From: Warburgia ugandensis
Taxonomy: Eukaryota > Streptophyta > Magnoliopsida > Canellales > Canellaceae
Reading direction: 5' to 3'
NCBI GenBank assembly: GCA_035236585.1
Contig: CP141137.1
Span: 8,696,327 to 8,760,326 of the forward strand
Length of the DNA: 64,000 nucleotides
Below are positions 12,301 through 25,700 of this stretch, piece after piece. The number at the start of each line of letters is the position of its first letter. The stretch's first letter is position 1. A program made the position numbers and the translations under genes. Below the pieces are notes generated by a model. That model was not told where the DNA came from and did no database searches. It was given only the letters and a program-made list of their open reading frames with translations.

Positions 12301-15300
12301 GAAATGACAGTATTAATTGATCTCAATATCGTTAACATTTGTTGACATATGCTTGAGTAGTTTCCACGTCATCATGTTGATAACCTTTTGTTATCAACAT
12401 GATGATCCGTAGCTTAACCTAAAGAAAGCCTACCCACAAGAGTTCTGCAGAAAGGAACTGCCAGAAAAGGACTCCTGAAATATGTACAAAAATTTCTTCT
12501 TCTGGAAGGCATTCCTCACAGGTTTGACACCCTGAAAAACAAAATAACCATCTTTAGGAGGAATCTTAATGAAGGTTCAACAGTCTAAAATTCACTAGCC
12601 AATATGACCCCTGCCTCCAGAATTCTTCCATAGATTCTATATCTAAGTGCGGGAACCAAAAGTCTCCAAGCCACAATCATCATCATCATCATCATCATCA
12701 AGACCTTATCCCAATTAGGGGTCAGCCACATGAATCTTATTCCTCCATTCCACTCTATTAAATACCATGACTTCATTTAGTCCCAAAGTTTTTAAATCTT
12801 TCCTCACCACTTCTATCCACGTTCTTTTGGGCCTTCCCCTTGCCCTTTTAGAACCTTCAACTTGTATTGCCTCACTCCTTCTAACTAGTGCCGTTGTTGG
12901 TCTCCTTTGAATATGTCCAAACCATCTAAGTCTAATCTCCCTCATCCTATTACCTATTGGTGTTATCCCTAAATTTTCTATAATATTTTCATTTCTAATT
13001 CTATCCTTTCTTGTCTTACCACTCATCCATCTCAACATCCTCATTTCTGCGACACTCATCCTATAAGTATGATGTTCCTTAACTGCCCAACACTCTGATC
13101 CATCAAGCATGGCCGCCCTTACAGCCATCCTATAGAATTTTTCCTTTAGTTTGAGTGGCACCCGTCAATCACATAAAACACCCGATGCACATCTCCATTT
13201 GTTCCAACCCGCTTGGATTCTTTGGGTAACCTTCCTCTCAATCTCTCCACTCTCATGGATCAATGATCCTAAGTATCGAAAGTGGTCTCTCATGGGGACC
13301 TCTTGGTAATCAATCTTGGTTGGTGTTCCACTCCTACTCTCCTTGCTAAAATTACATTCCATATATTCTGTCTTAGTTCGGCTAATTTTAAATCCTTCAG
13401 ATTCTAATGCTTCTCTCCATAACTCTAGCTTTATGTTTACACCCTCCCTTGTGTTATCAAGTAGGACTATATCATCTGCAAATAGCATGCACTAGGGAAT
13501 CTCCTCATGCAGATGTTTTGTTAACTCATCCATAACTAATGTGAAAAGGTATGGACTCAATGCCTATCCTTGGTGCAATCCGACAGTGACAGAAAAATCA
13601 CCAGTCACGCCACTAGTGGTCTTAACATTTGTTACTGCTCCCTCATACATATCTTTAATTATGTCTATATACCTCTGAGAAATTCCTTTACTACCCAACA
13701 CCCTCCATATTAACTCTCTAGGGACTCTATCATAAGCTTTCTCTAAGTCGATAAAGACCATGTGGAGGTCTTTTCTCCTCTCCCTATATTTCTCTACTAA
13801 TTGTCTTAGTAAGAAAATAGCTTCCATAGTAGACCTCCTAGGCATGAAACCAAACTGATTCTCCGATACACTTGTTTCATGTCGTAGCCTCTTCTCAATC
13901 ACTCTTTCAAAAAGTTTCATGGTGTGGCTCATAAGTTTGATCCCTCGATAATTAATGCAACTCTGAATGTCTCCTTTATTCTTATAGATTGGTACAAAAG
14001 AGCTTTTCCTCCACTCATCAGGCATTTTCTTTGATTTTATAATCTTGTTAAATAACCTGATCAACCAAACTACCCCAATATCTCCCATATGCTTCCAAAC
14101 CTCTATTGGTATACCATCAGGCCCCATAGCCTTTCCTAATTTCATCTTTCTCAAGGCCTCTTTTACTTCAAGTATTCTAATCCTACGTTCATATATATAA
14201 TATCCAATGTTATTTAGATTTATAGTATTTTCAATCCCTATATTCTCAGGGCCATTGTCATTTAACAATTTTTGAAAGTATATTTCCCACTTTTGTTTGA
14301 TCTCATCATCTTTGATTAATACCCTTTAATCATCGCTTCTAATGCACCTAACATGCTCTAAGTCCTTACCCTTCTGTTCTCTTACTTTTGCAAGTTTAAA
14401 TACATCTTTCTCACCTTCTCTTGTTCCTAGTCTATTATAGAGCTCATCATATGCTTTAAGTTTAGCCTCACTTACTATTCTCTTAGCAACGTTTTTAGCA
14501 TTCTTATATTGTTCATAGTTTTCATTATTTCTAATCTTCTGCCATGCTTTAAAACATATTCATTTTTCTTTAATAGCTTTTTGCACTGTTTCATTCCACC
14601 ACCATGTTTCCTTTGTTAATAGCTTTTTATCTTTAGATACTCCTAAGACATCTTTTGCCACTTTCTTAATGGACTCAGTCATATTAGTCCACATGGTATT
14701 TACTTCTGTTTCATAGTTTCAATTTCCTTCTACCATCAACTTATTTTTGAATGACGTTATTTTCTCTCCTTTTAAGTTCCACCACTTAATTTTTGGATGT
14801 GTATTAAGTTCAGTTCTTTTACTCCATCTTTTGATATGAATATCAATAACCATTAACCTATGTTGTGAGGTTAAACTCTCACCGGGTATCACCTTACAAT
14901 CCTTACATATAGATCGTTCATTATTCCTAAGTAGAAAAAAGTCTATTTGGCTTTTATGAAGTCCACTTTTAAAGGTTATTAAGTGTTCATCCATCTTCTT
15001 AAAGAGTGTATTTGCAATGGATAGGTTATATGACAAAGCAAAATCGAGGATATTCTCCCCCATCTCATTTCATTTACCTATACCAGACTATCCGTGTATT
15101 CTATCATATCCTTCCTTATCTTTTCCTACATGGCCATTTAAGTCTGCTCCTATAAATATACCCTTAGTGTTTGGAATTTCTTGCATGACTCCTTCCATAT
15201 CTTTCCAAAACTGTCTCTTAATTATATCTTGTAACCCTACTTGTGGTGCATATGCACTTATAATATTTATAATCTGCTGTCCTAGAATCATTTTTATTAT

Positions 15301-18300
15301 TATAATTCTATCACTGATTCTTTTAACGTCCACAACTTTATCCTTTAATTCCTTATCCACTATTGTTCATATGTCATTTCTATTATTTTTCTTTCCTACA
15401 TACCATAATTTATACCCATCTATTTCTCTAGCTTTAGTCCCTTTCCACTTGGTTTCTTGGATACAAGCGATGTTGACTCTCCTACGTTTGATCGTGTATA
15501 CTAACTCCAAACTCTTACCTGTCAGTATCCCTATATTCCATGTAGCGATGCGAATCTTATGTTTTGAAGATACCATATTTACTATCGCCTTTCTCGACCT
15601 CCATGGTATGAACCCATGTCCACTTTTCACTACACCTGGGTTCTGATGCAGCACATCGCTTCCGAGGGGACACTCTACTAGCCCTTGCCCATTTTTCACT
15701 ACACCCGAGATCCGATGTAGCGCGTAGCTTCTGGGAGAACGCCCTAGCAACCCTTGCCTATTTTTCACCACATCCGGGATCCGATACAATGCATCGCTTA
15801 TGGGGAACACCCTAGCTTCAGCAAATGTTAGTTTTCGATTCATGTCATGTTGGGGTTGCCATAGTTTTTAAAAAGCTGAAGATGATTTTCATTAAAATCA
15901 TCTTCAACTTCACCCTTGCCGACTGGTTACCTGATGAAAGGGTGGCCATATTTTAAGAAGTTGAAAATGATTTTCATTTCTTCCTCACAAACTAATATAT
16001 AAATGCATATTTATTTGTAAGAAAGAAATAATAGAATCATCTTCAACTTCCTCCTTGCCGGCTAGCTACCTGACACAGGAGTTGCCATCTTTTAAGAAGC
16101 TGGAGATGATTTTCATTTCTTCCTCACAAACTAATATACAAATGCATATTCATTTGTAAGAAAGAAATAATAGAATCATCTTCAACTTCCCCCTTGCTGG
16201 CTGGCACCTGACACACCTGACACAATGATTCTTGAAAATTTGCTATATAAAAGAATAATGACATGGAAAGATTCTTCATCAAATGGCACCAGAAAGAGTT
16301 GTCTCCCATTGAAATCTTCCAAAAGAACTTTCATAAATTCCAGTTTAATTAGAATCTCCACATATTAGTTCTCCAAAACATTTACAGATAGGAGGGCACC
16401 ATTCCAGATATTACAAGAAGGATCACTTCTAAGAGGACTCCTACCAAAGAGCTTATTATCAAAGTTCCATGAACCAAAAGCAGGCCACTTTTAAAGGGAT
16501 CACCTAGAAGTCTTATCACTAAATGAATTAGTCTCCAAAAGGATGTTCAAGTCCCATGCAATTGAAGAACCTCATGTAACCCTTGGAAAGACCTCAAAAG
16601 CAATTAGCACAGTATCAAAATGTGCCATGTTGACTCATAACTCGGCTGAGTAGAAGCAGCTTTAGACTTTCCGCATTTTGCATCTTGGACTTGACTGCAT
16701 TTTGTCCAGTGAAGGAAAAACACTTTTCCTGAAGAAATCTCCCACTGCTAATAATAAAAATACTTTTACTGGCAGATATTTCCCACCAGTAATATCCAAT
16801 TATATCCCCATATTTTCTGCATTATCCGAGTTCTCCACAGCATTGACTTTGAGTAGGCTTTTTTTTTTTTTTTCCAATCTTTGCATTGTGTCCACATTTT
16901 GAGTTTCGACACCTTGACGATAAGAGGCATTTAAGAGGACTCTTCATGCATCCGGTTAAACAATGTCTTGTTGAAAATTGGATAAAGCCTTTTCCGAGTG
17001 ATTGAAAAAACATAATAAGGATATGACGATTCAAATGATCAGGATACCTTCAAATAGGACTTCTAATGAAGGTCTTTTCAATTTTAGTCAAAAAAAGACA
17101 ACTGCATAACTTCTAAAGAACTTAGATTTTTGAAGGTTTTCCTCTTCCATTTGAAAGATTATAGGGAAAGATACAAAACAATTAAAAAAGTGTCCACTTT
17201 CTAGTGGAAACTTTTTTTAATAACTTTCCAGTTTTTCTTCATGCATAATATTACTGTTCTAAGTAAGAGAAAAATACACTTCTCAAATATACGAAGTCAT
17301 TGTCTTTAATCCTTTTTTCCATTAGTATAAGGAAATTTAGAACCAAACAAGTGCCACATAATGTAAACTTCTCATAATACAATGCTGTCTAGCATATTAA
17401 AAACAAAACATGCTTTTTAAGTTAAATACAGGCCCAAGCTTTGTGGAAAACTGAAAACACAATGATTGAAGCCCTAACGACTGTTAGTATTGAAGTATTG
17501 ATAATAGCAGACAAGATAGGACATGAAACTTAACTGAAGTCAATAGGAGTTTTAGATATAATATTCTAAACCACCTCCAGTTGAAGTATGTGTTCATTCC
17601 AAAACATGGCATTTAACAAGTGACATGGAGTATGGACCATAATGACAACAATCTCTGCTCCATAATTTTAGAAGAGCAAAGGAGAAAATGTCTCGGAAAC
17701 AAGAAAGGGGGAATTCTGCTAGTCTCAAGAAGAATATTAATGAAAAATGTTGAAGCATGAAAAGCTAGCAGCAATACCAAACACGCCATGCTGCCAAAGC
17801 TCAAATAAATTTGGTATGTTACAACAACATTTGATCACATAATTTAAACTAGTAACTGCACCTGGGACAACCATCCTCAAGTTAAAGTGAGGAGCAGATT
17901 TAGTGCTTTGTATTGGAAAAACCAATGGAGCCTAGACATGCCAACAATATTTTTCATATCATATCCAGAGCTCTTCACGATCAATATATTACCTTTTAAA
18001 CGTGAAATGCTACCATCAAAGAACTGAAGCTTCTGAAAGCATTAAATATAATTCAATACATCGATAGCTGACATTTGCAGCTTCATGGCAAGCAAGGAAC
18101 TGATTGCTGAGTCTAGTCTGCTACAAAAGTTGTTTAACATTGTTGGCATAAAACATAAAAATTCTTTTAAGTTTATTTGTTTTCAGTATTATTGTGCCTG
18201 TTTAACCACTACAGGAAATATAAGAAGAAAGCAAACAGACATGCCCTTGGCCACAAAGCTCATAGAAGCCTTCCACTTCATGTAATGATTTACCAATTTT

Positions 18301-18995
18301 TAGTAGTTCCTTTCTACTTCAAGCTTATTAATATAACTAGTCAACAGATCAATAATAAAATGAACTGCAAAACTACACCTTAAGAGAATTAATTACTGTG
18401 TACAATTGCTTACTTCAATAGCGCATCTCGCCAAGTTGGTTCCAGATAAAAGCAGTAGTTTAGATCCAAATCCTTAAGTGTAGTATTCTCATCAATCTCA
18501 ATCTTATCTGTGGAACGACCCAAAGAAGAGCCTTTCAAATCAAATCTGCGATGGATTCGCAGTTCAGTGCAGAACATGTTACCCATTACCACAAACCGAA
18601 ACTGCAGAGAATCAGAGAAGACGAAGTTACCTGCTTTTGAAACAAAGTTCAACTTGAAAATTCAGAAATTAGTACGCAGGAATAAAATTCTGCATAGGCG
18701 TGTGTGCATGTTGATATAATAGAATAAAATATATCCAGTTTTTTTCTTTTTTCCACAGAGCACTATTCTCCTAATTTTCCATCCCACCATACATAAAAAA
18801 AAGGGCAGCCCTGGTGCATGAAGCTCCCGCCTATGCGGGGTCCAGGGAAGGGGCAGATCACAAGGGCCTATAGTAGTCAGCCTTAACTTGCATTTTTTGC
18901 AAGAGGCTGTTTCCACGCCTTGAACCCATGACCTCAAGGTCACATGACGATAACTTTTACCATTGCGCCAAGGCTCCCCTTCTCCATCCCACCAC

Positions 18996-19047
<52 letters not shown>

Positions 19048-19632
19048 TATGTATATATATGATTAGTTATGACCCTATGCAGCTTAGCTTCAACCATATT
19101 CTCATAAAGCTTATGGAGAGACTGTGATGCCCATGGCCCAAAATTGAAAACCCCTAATCCATTCCTGAAGTTTTGGGCAGTTGCATTCAATTTATGCATC
19201 ACTCTTTCTGATGTAGGTTTGATCAGAAAAGGTTTTTGTTTCTAGAACAATATTGGGCACCAAGTAAAAGCATATGTGGGCAATCTAAGCCAATCATCAT
19301 TTGGGTCCTGTCTTAGTTAGGATCCACAGAAAAAATAATAACCATTTGATGATATTAGTGTATGCTGCATTGAGTTGTAAATCACAGTCATTGGTTTTTT
19401 GCTCTTAAAAAACTAGCATTTAGAATTATCCAATGGTTATGATTTTGGTGTGTAACCTATCTAAAAAAGAATCTATAGGATAAATGGCTTTAGATTGCCC
19501 GAAAACTATGCCCACATGTGCTTTTTGTTGGTGCCTACTCTTTTTCCCTATCTTGTGTGTGTGTGCACCTACTGTCACCGACATAAGCTCCATAAAAATT
19601 ATATGTAACACCCTGACAGACTTTTGCAAACA

Positions 19633-19713
<81 letters not shown>

Positions 19714-22700
19714 AAAATATAGACAGGAAGATGGATATTAATGTAGATCAGGGTGCTGATATTTACATCCTATAGTTTTAGCATCCCGTGTACTCCACCT
19801 TTGTCATTTTTATCTACTATAAGCTATACTGATACAGGTTACCATAGCTAGTACTCTTTAGAAATGAACAAATACATAGGTAAAAATAAGCAACTTTATT
19901 CCCCACACATTGGGCCTATCTGCCATCTTGCCAATTCTTTTTGAGTCCCATTTACCCTCACAACAGTAAAACCCCCCAAAATCATGATATTGATGTTTGT
20001 GAATCTACACTGAGAAATGTGTCCACTAGCATCAGCATCAAATTCTTGTCATGGTGGGAAACACATAATTTGACAATACATGAAGAATCATGTAGTTGTA
20101 GCAAGTCAAGGTACAGAATAGTTTCCTCATTAAGTTCACAATGTCTTGATCTTAGGTACATGTGCTCACTTGTTACAGGACAAATGAGTGTTGAAGGCCA
20201 TATATTAAGGTTGTTTGAGGAGGCCATTTTGGCTGTCACTGTGGGATTTGCAGACAAGCAGGTGAGGAATGAATATGTTCTGTTCATGTAGCCCTAGCCC
20301 TTCTCTTGAAAGGCAAAGTTCTGAATAACATTTTTGAGGAGATTAGGGGGGGCATAAATTACACAGTAGCATTCACATCTGAGATGTTTCCAGTAATAGA
20401 AAGTGATCAAGAAGAAAGATAAAGGGTACAAATTTGGGCTGCTCGATTAAGGGTCTTTTGAATCTCTGTCTTCACTTTACAAAAGGTAGGTTTGAGTCCA
20501 TGTCTATATAAGAGTGAGAGAGAGAGAGACAGTAGAGAGAAGGGGATCCTTGGCGCAGCGGTAGAGTTGTCGTGGTGTAACCTAGAGGTCATGTGTTTGA
20601 TGCGCGGAAACTGCCTCTTGCAAAAATGCAAGCTAAGGCTGCATACTATAGACCCTTTGTGGTACGTCCCTTTCCTGGACCTATTGTAGACGGGAGCTTT
20701 CTGCCCCGGGCTGCCCTTTTTAGGTGGGGGGTGGACAGCAGAGTGTCTGACCACATACGGCTGCACATTTTGTGGAGTTCTGCTTCATTAAATGAAAAAA
20801 AGATGGTGACCAGCATGTCACAGCTGCTACAATGAGTTGGTTGTCGACAAAAGAATAAAGAAATAAATGCATTTCACAAAACAAGGGATTTAATACAGTT
20901 TGATAGATAGAAAGTATAATTAATCCATCAGTGTTAATAGGATACCTACAGCAGTCAAAATTGAAGCTCACTTTTGTTTACCTTTTGACCACTGGAAGGT
21001 TTGATCCTGTGAAGACCAAAAAATTTAGTTATTAGTGTATTTTCATATGTCTGGACATGATGGTGATAGTCTGGAAGCATCCGTAAAAGAACCTACACAT
21101 TTAAGACCCTTCATTAGTGCAATTTCCATTGTTCATGGTTGAATAAACTTAATTATCCAACAACAATTTAATACTTATCATACAGTGATAAAGTATGCTA
21201 ATACTGGACCCTGGGCCAGAAAAAAAGAAGCTAGACATTCAAGACCCTTCGTCACTGCAATTTCAGTTGTTTCATGGTTGAATGAACTCAAGCATGAACA
21301 ATCAATTAATACTTTCATGCATTTACAAAAAAATGGGCAACAGTAGGCTCTGGTCAGTGAAAAACAGCAGAGCCTGTTATGAAATAGTATAAGAAGCATG
21401 CTTTCATACAATTGAAAAGCATAGATTAAGAAGCAAATGTCAGTTCTTAAGTATAAATGAACTCCAACAACGGAATATTTTAGGGAGCTGATATTTCTGC
21501 ACCCCTTTGTTACTAATATGACACCCTCTTTTGGGGTTTTATGGTAAAAGTACATGTGTGTTTGAGGGTGTGAGTATGACGCAATGGCGCAAGAGTGAGC
21601 TCTCAGTCATGAAGGTTATGAGTTTGAGGCTCCTCAAAGGAGTGTGTAACTGAGTGTGTAAGTCCACCATTTCCCAGAAAAAGGTACATGTGTGGTCATT
21701 TTTTTGAGTAATAAAACTGTTCATCTTAAGCGTCTTGCAATAGAAGGACCACGTCTCAAACATCACATATTTTAAAAAAACCAAACATTATTTTTATTAG
21801 CTGTTTTTAATAGCATTAATTTTTCTACCGCTGATTTTAGAACTAAAAAAAAAAGAGGAATAGCAATCATCCAATGTATGTGATTTTGAATCAGTCCTCA
21901 TCTACTGCAAAACAGCTAAGATGAATGGTTGAGATTATCATGAAGGTGGGCCCCTCAAATAAAAGTATGATAAAACTCCAAAAGAGGGTGTGGCATATTA
22001 CTAAAGGGGTATGGGAATATCAGGTCCCTTACTTTATGTTGACTGAAAACTGAAAAGAGATCACCCTTTAAGTAACCATTAATTATCTCTTCCTTTTCAA
22101 TAGCACTAGAACTGCATACGCAGGAGCCAACATTGTAATCATAATTCCTTCAAACAGATGCATAGTGAAAGAACAAAAATCTTGAGACTTGTACAACAAA
22201 AACAGGTCAGTAGAGACTTCTAGCACATTATTTGATTGGCAATGACAGATTTTGACAAAGGTCTGACCCTGGGATCATTTGAGCAAAAATATAACACAAT
22301 TTTCTGTTTGAAAGCTTATTCAGATATGTCAGCACCTAACTGCTGGTTTGACGATAGGTCTTGGAAGGAAAACTAGCCCCAAGCAGAAACTTCTCTATCA
22401 GTTACATTTGATTTGGGTCAATGATTAGGATAAGCACAAGATCAGTCACAAGTATACTGAAATAAATTACTAGGAGGTATACCACATGCTATCAAAACTC
22501 TCAGCATTGCTGAAAGTGTTAAAGATGTGGTCATGGATTTATATTATTTTCTTCTGGCTTTTCATGTGACTATAGAATGACGGTTTCATTTCTACAACAG
22601 AACTTGTGCCATTTGGTTTACTCATCTCAGAAGTTACTTTCCCTTGAATTCTCAAGATTCTTCTCTTTTTCTTCCCCTTCCCTTTCTTCTCTCCTATTGT

Positions 22701-25700
22701 CTTCTCTGCTGCTTATTTGCTTTAGGAGATATATATTCATCTTTCTAATGTATAAAATTTAGCAGATCAAGGTTTGGAGAAAAGCTTTAATTTGATGCCC
22801 TTCTTTGTACTGGTGTCATTGTTGAAAACCCTGGGTTTCTCATTTTTATATTTTCCTTCATCTGTGTTGTTCTGAATTTGGTATCAAGACTTGTATCTCG
22901 TCTTTAGGCATGTAAGATGATAAGATTCTCTCTCTTTTCTGTACCTGGATGTGTGCCATGAAACCCTCTCTTGCTTTCTGTTGATAATAAAGGAAGAAAC
23001 AGTGCAAATGCAAGGAGTAGGGTTGTGCTGAAAAGAAGTGGTGTTATATCATCATGCTGATAGGCACGCAAAAACACAAATCATTACTAATCTTGTCTAG
23101 AAACAGTTAGAGACTGTTATTTAATTTCTAAATCAATTATTCTTCCATACGTTTTCTCATTAATGCTAGATTTCGTAAGCCAATTCTTAATGTCCATATA
23201 TTCAGTATTTCAACACTCTATAGATCTTCATGTTCATATAAGGTAGAAAATATGTAAGCAGCATAGAAAAAGGCTTATCATTCCCCCTTTTCTCACTTTT
23301 ACTAGGAGTTTCTACTGCCAGGGGCCTAAAATGAAGATTTAGTCCCAAAGAAAGTTGGAAGAAGATAGAGTTATTCAAGACTGGCAACCAAATTCCAGAA
23401 TAAAAGAGAAAAGGGAAAAAAAAGAAGTAAATAGTTGCTCAAAAAGTAGATGACTTTTTATGATACGATTTTAGCTCTACCTTTGAAATGAAAGCTTCTT
23501 CTTTATTCTTTTGGTACAAATATTTTAATTCAAAAGCATATACAATAATGCATTTATACAACTTAATACAAGCTTATGTTTGTCGAGACTATCAAAATAA
23601 TAGAACTTAAAATTTTACCAAATATATGCATCTTACTTCTTGGATCTTCACGGGTTAAATAATTGGTACATTTTTGTTAGTTTAAAATGTTTGTTTTACA
23701 CCTGCAAAAAAAACCAGGTTATTATGGTCCTCTTGAGAGCATAGAGGCCTCTAACATAAATTGTGTTCAAGTACCTCCTGCGTAGAGAAGTTTTCATATA
23801 TTCTCATACAGTAACTTTAAATGATTTTAATGCTACATACTTATCAAGCATATTACTTGATCCGAGCAAAACACAATGTGATCATAGTGGACCCCCAACA
23901 AAGACATCCTAGCAAAGGAAAACAAATGTGAATTCTACATTAAGTTACATGTGAATGACACAAAGCTCTGTGTATTTCTCTACACATTATTGGCATACAT
24001 AGATACATATGTTTGTGTGTATAAGTAGGCACGCATGCGACCTTAGACACAGACATGTAGAGGCATCATATGACAGGTATGCATATTATTCTCCAGAAAA
24101 CTATAAGCAGAAACAAATACAAGTGGGTGTTCAATGACCCAAAACCATTTATCTTTTAGGTCTTTCTGTGAATGCATCATGAGCAAAATTTTATCCTCCT
24201 CAAACTATCAAATGCTTTGATTTCTGGAGGCTTCCTAATGAATGTAGAAAGTTGGTTCCTTATTTTCTAATCAGCATAGGGCACAAATTAGAGGCTTAGA
24301 ATAATGTGATGGGGAGATAATTGCAAGGCACAAGCCATCCCAGATAAATTGTGAAAATATGGGCATCAATCATATGAAAATTCATGCAAGTGTATACAAC
24401 TATCAGTGTTTTACAAGGCTTCATTGGCCTAAACTTCAAGGCAAGGTAGTCTCAACATCTCAAGTTGTACATCATAGTATATAGTGACTTGAGGTGTAAA
24501 CAGCTCTTTACCTCAAATACTAAGGCAAGAAGTTAAAACTTCTGAATATAGAAGTTGAACTCTTTCTTAGCCTTCTATTTTTCAACTTTACCCACTCTAA
24601 CCATTCAAGTAAACTCAAGGGACATGTGGAGCTACTTTACAAATCAAATCTCTCTGATATAAAAGTAATTTTTTTAATTTAGTAATTTGTTTTTGCAGCA
24701 AATGTGTAAATGTCACCATTATAATGCTAATGGACTCCTTTGATGTTCTTTCTCTCTCTTTTTTATTAGTTTTCACTAAAAAATAGTTAAAAACAGTAAT
24801 TTTTTGTTTATTAATTTGTTTGTGTAACAAATGTGTAAATGGGACCATTATAATGCTAAAAACAACTAATGAATAACTTTGTTTTCATATTTTACATGTT
24901 TCTTTTCACTTTTCTTAAGTTTTGTTTCCATAACCTTCTTACTTTTCTATATTTCTTACTTTTGTACCTTTTCTTTTTTGGTGTTTGCAGGGTTCCTCTT
25001 CTGATTGCCTGATTTGTTTCCATTCCACTCTACGAGTATTAGGTTCCTATATTCTTATACATTGATACTACAATATGTCATTATCCAGGGTGGGAATATG
25101 GAGAAGCAAGGGATCCAAATGACAAAAATTTGGTATGGTACAAGCTATGTGGAAATAGGTATAGGGGTAGAATATTCAGATTTAAACAACATTTGTAGGC
25201 ATAGGAATGCCAAAAAAATGCGCTCTGGTAACTCCCAAGATATCTAAGAAAATTTTAGATTATATGAATGAAGCAAAGAAAGAGAAAGAGAATAGATAAA
25301 GAATAACAAAGAAGATGGAATGACCAGAAAATTTGTTAGGCTTGCATGATGATGATGAGGCTGAGATGTATGAGATTGATATTACCAGGGCTGCTGGTAT
25401 TTCCATTGGGGCCAAGAGGCATAAGATGCCCACATAACAAACAAAGGGGCCTACTGACTATCTCTTTGCTCCTAACCCTTAGGCCAGGGTAAGGGGAAAG
25501 CACCTATGCAGCAAACAACAATGAATAGAGCATATAAGGATTTTTGGAGCAGAGCATGCGATTACATCACCTCTTGGTTCTATGAAAATAGCATTTTGTT
25601 TAATGCTGCTCATACTCGTTCCTTCCAAATCATGTTAGAGATAGTTGCACAACACAGTCAAGGTACATATCTTATAATTTTAATAATTAATAGTTTAATA

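Larger units (their letters stand above)
18602..20981 (-). other. PIP5K intron between exons 4 and 5 (2.4 kb)
   Basis: Contains two Au SINEs in opposite orientation (18790-18982 and 20541-20722), a TA run, and a long AG run. The stretch 19720-20530 has open frames on both strands, but nothing I recognise. Confidence 0.7.

Noticed and set aside
19484-19741. An 85-codon frame with Arg-Glu repeats
   Set aside because: The repeat part is the (AG)n microsatellite, and the rest matches nothing.
20407-20835. Open frames on both strands around 20.4-20.8 kb, and similar ones at 32.9-33.1, 45.3-45.5, 59.1-59.4 and 61.0-61.2 kb
   Set aside because: They lie mostly in Au SINE copies. SINEs are not protein-coding.
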